33,554 bases of DNA from a virus. Shown here piece by piece: positions 29,955 to 33,554 of this stretch. Location of the stretch: positions 1-33,554 of the IMG/VR virus record IMGVR_UViG_3300030104_004019; one strand, written 5' to 3'. The notes beneath the pieces were generated by a model, which worked only from the letters and a program-made list of their open reading frames with translations, did no database searches and was not told where the DNA came from. Every line of letters starts with the position of its first letter. Position 1 is the stretch's first letter. The position numbers and the translations under genes were made by a program.

Positions 29955-30055
29955 TTTTTCAACCTATCATTATCAATAACACCACAAATAGGACATTTGT
30001 AAACACCTTTTATTTCTGTCTCATTCATGTTAACTTTGCATCTTTCACACATCAT
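29951..30055 (-). CDS. 34-residue zinc-ribbon protein
   Basis: An unlisted small gene: ATG 30055 overlaps the holin stop (ATGA) and has AAAGGA eight bases upstream. It encodes MMCERCKVNMNETEIKGVYK, then CPICGVIDNDRLKK, with two CxxC pairs (Cys3, Cys6, Cys21, Cys24) like a minimal zinc ribbon. Its stop overlaps the lysozyme ATG (ATGA). So it fills exactly the gap between holin and lysozyme. Such a small protein might tune lysis or bind a host protein; function is unknown. Confidence 0.72.
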   Translation of the reverse strand: MMCERCKVNMNETEIKGVYKCPICGVIDNDRLKK

Positions 30056-30447
30056 TTTGTTATTCCTTTAAATTTTTCGAATGTCCTTAAACCACCAAGA
30101 CCTAGCATGCCCATGAGAACAGTCAATAAAGATTCCATATCAAATGTTGGTAACTTTGGCAATTCAACACCAAAATATGCTGAGAAAAACATTATAAATG
30201 GTGCTATAACAAAATGCCAAGCCAATGCAACACCACAAGTCCATCCAACAAAAGGTCTCCAGCCAGCAACAAATATACTTCTGTGCTGTGCTTCTGTTTT
30301 ATTTATTTCTAATTGACCTTTGGCAAGTTCCTGTGCATGTTTTTCTGCCATGGTTGCAATTTCATGTGCCAACTTATTTTTAACATCTTTATCTTCAATA
30401 AATTTGCCAAGCAATTTTGTTGCTGGTCCAATAAGTGCTTGTAACAT
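30052..30447 (-). CDS. Holin, GTA_holin_3TM type
   Basis: The 131-residue protein forms the membrane lesion that frees the endolysin. It starts MLQALIGPATKLLGKFIEDK, then a charged helix, then HRSIFVAGWRPFVGWTCGVA leading into two or three membrane spans (VALAWHFVIAPFIMFFSAYF; LLTVLMGMLGLGGLRTFEKF). The 'R..FVAGWRPF.GW....AL......' block and 'GL.GLRT.EK..G' end are the signature of the three-span holins named after gene transfer agents. ATG 30447 has GAGG eight bases upstream; TTG 30450 is adjacent. It overlaps both neighbours. Confidence 0.88.
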   Translation of the reverse strand: MLQALIGPATKLLGKFIEDKDVKNKLAHEIATMAEKHAQELAKGQLEINKTEAQHRSIFVAGWRPFVGWTCGVALAWHFVIAPFIMFFSAYFGVELPKLPTFDMESLLTVLMGMLGLGGLRTFEKFKGITK

Positions 30448-30641
30448 CAATATAACCTCATATTTTCATTAACTTTAACTAATTTACAATAACAATTATA
30501 GTTTTTTATTTCTTCTCCAATTTTAATTGTTTGATTATCTAAAAATTTTTTAAAATAATCACAACTATTAACACTCGCAAAATGAAGCATTCCTGCAGGA
30601 TTCCCTGCTAAATAACATAATAATACGAATGCAGGTTTCAC
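30447..30641 (-). CDS. Small secreted or membrane protein in the lysis cassette (GTG start)
   Basis: The 64-residue product starts MKPAFVLLCYLAGNPAGMLH, a short hydrophobic stretch like a signal anchor. Four cysteines follow or lie inside (Cys9, Cys27, Cys50, Cys52). GTG 30641 overlaps the previous stop as GTGA, and GGAATGGAAA lies just upstream. It lies between the EF-hand membrane protein and the holin, so it may be a lysis helper or an antiholin-like peptide. No family is recognised and the hydrophobic run is short for a full membrane span. Confidence 0.55.
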   Translation of the reverse strand: MKPAFVLLCYLAGNPAGMLHFASVNSCDYFKKFLDNQTIKIGEEIKNYNCYCKLVKVNENMRLY

Positions 30642-30958
30642 TTTCCATTCCTACTCATCCAAGCTGTTGTTCCCATATAAGCACCAACGATACCAGCACC
30701 AGAGATGTAAAATAAATTGCTAATATCAGACAGTGCATTAACTCTCTCAATAGGAACAAAAAACATTGCGATTGTAAAAGCACCCATAGAAATTAAAGTA
30801 TATCTCGCCATCCTTAATTGTGCTAAATTTTTTCTTAACTGAGTTTCAGTTTGTTTTATTTCTTTGACATGACTTAATTCCTCATCAGAAACTATGCCAT
30901 CACCATCCTCATCATACTCAGCATATACAGATTCTTTTTGCAATCTCTTTTGAGTCAT
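30638..30958 (-). CDS. Membrane protein with an EF-hand loop in the lysis cassette
   Basis: The 106-residue protein has the loop DEDGDGIVSDEE at residues 16-27: Asp16, Asp18, Asp20, Gly21, Ile23-type position and Glu27, a full EF-hand calcium loop. It is followed by a charged helix SHVKEIKQTETQLRKNLAQL and two membrane spans (LISMGAFTIAMFFVPI; ISNLFYISGAGIVGAYMGTT). I recall EF-hand plus two-span proteins in marine phages near lysis genes. It might be an accessory holin sensing calcium. Ribosome site is weak; ATG 30958 is the only start. Confidence 0.68.
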   Translation of the reverse strand: MTQKRLQKESVYAEYDEDGDGIVSDEELSHVKEIKQTETQLRKNLAQLRMARYTLISMGAFTIAMFFVPIERVNALSDISNLFYISGAGIVGAYMGTTAWMSRNGK

Positions 30959-30960
30959 TA

Positions 30961-31515
30961 TTAGATCTCATCTGGCCAATCATTCATTGGTGCATTTTCA
31001 CCTACTTTTTCAGGTTCAAATAATTTAATAAAATCTGCAAGACTACTACAATTATTAATAGCTGTTTCAATAGACGCACATTTTGTCCTGATGGCATCTC
31101 TATATGTTGTTATATCAGAAGATATTGCAGTTGATTTTTCTGCATTTCTTACAATCATCCAATCATGTTTAGATAATTTTTCTTGTGCTGTTCTTTTTGT
31201 TTGAGTTATCCAAATAGATTTCAAACCTAATGTTATGACTTGATTTCCATTTGGGTCTAAAACAGCTTTTCCATCTTCATCAACTTCTTTTATATCTGTA
31301 AGACTGCGTTCTATTAGAGAACCATCTGTTTTTCTCCCCCAATAAAATCTATTATCAAAAGGTTCTTGAGATGCAGGTGAGTCTTCCCATGTTAATCCTT
31401 TTGTTTTTTTATCATCATCTGACCATCTTGACCATGTTGCAGGATGTTGAGTGCCATCATCTGCTACCCATGATTTTCCTATTTTAATTTCTTTACCATT
31501 ATGTTTCCAAGGCAT
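30961..31515 (-). CDS. Tail fibre assembly chaperone-like protein
   Basis: The 184-residue protein starts MPWKHNGKEIKIGKSWVADD. Its C-terminal half has KRTAQEKLSKHDWMIVRNAE, then SSDITTYRDAIRTKCASIET. 'A...L...DW...R........+...R..IR' is the helical pattern of Caudo_TAP/tail fibre assembly proteins. Its N-terminal half resembles a small beta domain (PFDNRFYWGRKTDGSL). It directly follows the tail fibre gene, with AGGAG before the ATG, which is the usual place for such a chaperone. It could also be a minor fibre part. Confidence 0.68.
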   Translation of the reverse strand: MPWKHNGKEIKIGKSWVADDGTQHPATWSRWSDDDKKTKGLTWEDSPASQEPFDNRFYWGRKTDGSLIERSLTDIKEVDEDGKAVLDPNGNQVITLGLKSIWITQTKRTAQEKLSKHDWMIVRNAEKSTAISSDITTYRDAIRTKCASIETAINNCSSLADFIKLFEPEKVGENAPMNDWPDEI

Positions 31516-31523
31516 ATTATCTC

Positions 31524-33554
31524 CTATCTTGCATTACTAAATTTAAATGGTTGTGCAGCAAAAGCCATGTAAAGGAATGTACCACCACTACTATTATAAA
31601 CTGCTTCTGTTGTTCGTAATTTAAATCCTTGCGAAAGAAAATCAACATTAATAGCAGGACTTAATCCTGAACCATCTACTTCAGTGCCATTTCCTGGTAC
31701 ATATAAATATATATCTGTTCTATTGAATGTATTTCTTTTGTTATCAAGTAATTGAAAAGAACCAGAATCACTTGTTCTGACTAACATAAGAAATGCAGGA
31801 CGAAACCCAGTGTACACAAACGTGCCATCTGTTGAGCCATTGCCAACATAAGAACCTATCTTGCTGAATCCCTCAACAGAATGGAAACTATACATAACAA
31901 ATCCATCTGTGCCCTCATTTACTGTATTATCAGTATTAACTGTTACAACTGCGTTTGTAGGTGCAGTGTTATCAAATGCACCACTATTAGAACCAAATGG
32001 TCCACCATTGTTAAAATACAACTGACCAGTAAATCCATTTTGGTCTTGTCCTATAACCCATTGACCATTAGAACTTGTATCTCTATTTTTTATTATTACT
32101 AAATTTGGTGCTGAATCTAATCCATGTGTAATAGTGCCTTTTGTATTACTGTTTGCAGTATATGTAACAATAGAAAAGCCTGATGTAGTGTTCACACTCA
32201 TTTTAGTAGTGCTTATTGTGCCTTGTGTTGGTGTAAAAGCTACACCATCTTTTATAAAATTGCCAGTAACATCATCTGGATCTCCTCCTGCTTTCCAAGT
32301 CCAAACGACAAAATTTGTTCCATTATTATTATCTAAACCACCAGAAACTTGTATGCCATTAGTAATTATTTTTGGATGTGTATCATTTGCTTCAGCATCT
32401 GTTGTATTAGGATGCATATTTGGAAAGTTTGAACCATTTTTTCTCAACACATCTATTACAGTATGTTGAGTTACTTGATTTCTTCCTTTATTCCAACTCC
32501 AATCTGGTGTAAAAGTGTTTGTTGCTATGTCTCTATCACTAGTGCCATCACCAGTATATAAAAATGTATTAAAATGGTCGGTTGATTTTGTGGAACTGTC
32601 TGGACCAATAGCAACATCTGGTAAATTAGAAGAACACAATGCTAAAAATCCAGATGGAGGTTCATATTGAAATTCCCCTTTTCCTTTGCTGTCGGTATTT
32701 GTTGCAGATGATTCAGTACCTGCAAATGTACTATCTGAACCAAAATTGACGTTCAATGTATTATTAGATGTTTGTCTTACGAAAGATGGTGTTAATCTAC
32801 CAGTTACACTTGTAAAAGCAGCATTTGTTGTTGTTCCTGCTTCTATTTGTGCTTTAACTGTAGCAGAATTATCACTTGTTCCTTTATTAAACCAACTTCC
32901 TTGTTTTCCAAACCATATTGCATCATTGTCACAATCTAAAGCAACCATAACAACATGACCATCAGCAACAGTTCCTCCATAACCACTTGTGTAGTTGCTA
33001 TTATTGACTAATTGTGCAGCACCACTATTATCATCTGTAACAAGTACCCATTCATATGCGTCAACACCACCATCTTCATTTGCCATAACATAATTATCAG
33101 TATCAAATACACCCATCGCAAACCTATTTGAACTGCTTTGCCTTACTTCCCAATACCATTTACCACTATTAACAGCAAAAGTTGCAGGTGTCCTCCCACT
33201 ATTAGTACCACTTGTGATTACTGCTTTTAAATTACCTTCTGTTATTACAGAAGCAGTTTGTTTCCCTCCACCATTTAAAACACAAAAACTATTTTCAGGA
33301 CTATCTAACACAAAATCATTAGCAGTAATGTTTGTTGTTTTTGTTAAATGATTGCCAGAACCAGATGCATCTGCGATTGTATTATTAGGTTGGTCTGTGC
33401 CTGAGCCATATGGGTCTGTTCTTGAACTTCCTGATACATTTAAATCAGACTCATTAAAATCTAATCTAAATCCACCAGTGCCGAAATGAGTATTGCCATC
33501 TTCATAAAATTCTATCTGACCAACATGTACAGATTCAGATGTATTTGGTGTTAT
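31524..33554 (-). CDS. Tail fibre/receptor-binding protein with SPRY-like domain (cut by right edge)
   Basis: The reading frame is open to the window edge, so the start lies outside; 676 residues are visible. Just upstream of a GTG at 33311 the frame reads GGFRLDFNESDLNVSGSSRT, then NNTIADASGSGNHLTKTTNI, TANDFVLDSPENSF. This 'GF.LDF......D.SG..N......I...D...DSP.N.F' block is a well-known start of a repeat domain in phage fibres, so the GTG is internal. Next comes a SPRY/B30.2-like lectin domain (NSGKWYWEVRQSS, FAMGVFD). The C-terminal half has two beta domains: ITHGLDSAPNLVIIKNRDTS, and VEGFSKIGSYVGNGSTDGTF with GFRPAFLMLVRTS. It ends SSGGTFLYMAFAAQPFKFSN. It likely binds the host surface. 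Confidence 0.78.
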   Translation of the reverse strand: MTPNTSESVHVGQIEFYEDGNTHFGTGGFRLDFNESDLNVSGSSRTDPYGSGTDQPNNTIADASGSGNHLTKTTNITANDFVLDSPENSFCVLNGGGKQTASVITEGNLKAVITSGTNSGRTPATFAVNSGKWYWEVRQSSSNRFAMGVFDTDNYVMANEDGGVDAYEWVLVTDDNSGAAQLVNNSNYTSGYGGTVADGHVVMVALDCDNDAIWFGKQGSWFNKGTSDNSATVKAQIEAGTTTNAAFTSVTGRLTPSFVRQTSNNTLNVNFGSDSTFAGTESSATNTDSKGKGEFQYEPPSGFLALCSSNLPDVAIGPDSSTKSTDHFNTFLYTGDGTSDRDIATNTFTPDWSWNKGRNQVTQHTVIDVLRKNGSNFPNMHPNTTDAEANDTHPKIITNGIQVSGGLDNNNGTNFVVWTWKAGGDPDDVTGNFIKDGVAFTPTQGTISTTKMSVNTTSGFSIVTYTANSNTKGTITHGLDSAPNLVIIKNRDTSSNGQWVIGQDQNGFTGQLYFNNGGPFGSNSGAFDNTAPTNAVVTVNTDNTVNEGTDGFVMYSFHSVEGFSKIGSYVGNGSTDGTFVYTGFRPAFLMLVRTSDSGSFQLLDNKRNTFNRTDIYLYVPGNGTEVDGSGLSPAINVDFLSQGFKLRTTEAVYNSSGGTFLYMAFAAQPFKFSNAR

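Noticed and set aside
33309-33311. GTG as the start of the tail fibre gene
   Set aside because: The frame stays open upstream to the window edge and encodes a recognisable conserved fibre segment there, so the GTG is an internal Val codon.
1-33554. Integration, lysogeny or CRISPR-related elements
   Set aside because: I found no integrase, excisionase, CI-type repressor, attachment-site repeat or spacer-repeat array, so there is no support for a temperate or CRISPR function in this window.

Overview
This window is a continuous piece of a tailed-phage genome. It is AT-rich by eye and densely packed with genes, many of which overlap by 1 to 14 bases. I see no tRNA, rRNA, integrase, insertion sequence or CRISPR array. 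The gene set (flavin-dependent thymidylate synthase ThyX, a DnaE-type polymerase, an AEP-type primase, SNF2 and UvrD helicases, large Ala/Gly-rich internal virion proteins, a GTA-type holin and a SPRY/lectin-like tail fibre) resembles uncultured marine podovirus-like phages. Host assignment is inference: a low-GC marine bacterium, perhaps an alphaproteobacterium such as SAR11. Both window edges cut through genes, so the genome continues on both sides. Portal, capsid and most of the terminase lie outside.

Layout. (1) Bases 1-918, minus strand: small terminase subunit and the start of the large subunit, leaving by the left edge. (2) Bases 985-1957: a terminator, one leftward gene of unknown function, and a 307-base divergent control region with two outward promoters and nested inverted repeats. 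(3) Bases 1958-19729, plus strand: the early, replication and nucleotide-metabolism arm. It starts with an ADP-ribosyltransferase-like protein and goes on to a probable SSB, primase, UvrD helicase, unknown proteins, a lipoprotein, an FAD-dependent enzyme, ThyX, a HAD phosphatase, an SDR dehydrogenase, a VOC protein, a DnaQ exonuclease, a DnaE polymerase, a papain-like protein, a DUF6011 protein, an SNF2 helicase and a PD-(D/E)XK nuclease. (4) Bases 19793-33554, minus strand: the late arm, transcribed right to left. It carries the tail fibre, fibre chaperone, lysis cassette (EF-hand membrane protein, small secreted or membrane protein, holin, zinc-ribbon peptide, T4-type lysozyme), tail and head structural proteins, an acetyltransferase and three large internal virion or ejection proteins.

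Control. Five promoter cassettes share TTTACT, exactly 19 bases, TACTAT, then a GAGAAAGGA ribosome site 30-34 bases from the start of the -10 box to the start codon. Four point right (upstream of 1958, 7493, 16210, 16924) and one left (upstream of 1650). The first gene behind nearly every one is a protein of unknown or host-directed character, which makes these the best candidates for takeover functions. No phage RNA polymerase is visible, so host RNA polymerase probably reads these promoters. The late arm shows no internal copy. On a circular map it would be one leftward operon running from terS out of the left edge and back in at the right edge.

Most notable points: the repeated promoter family; the ADP-ribosyltransferase-like first gene; a DnaE whose PHP domain has lost its first metal-binding HxH (now RTR); a ThyX with RTR in place of RHR; a primase with a C-terminal cysteine cluster; a papain-like protein under its own promoter; an EF-hand membrane protein and a 34-residue zinc-ribbon gene in the lysis cassette; and two strong U-tract-less hairpins between genes.
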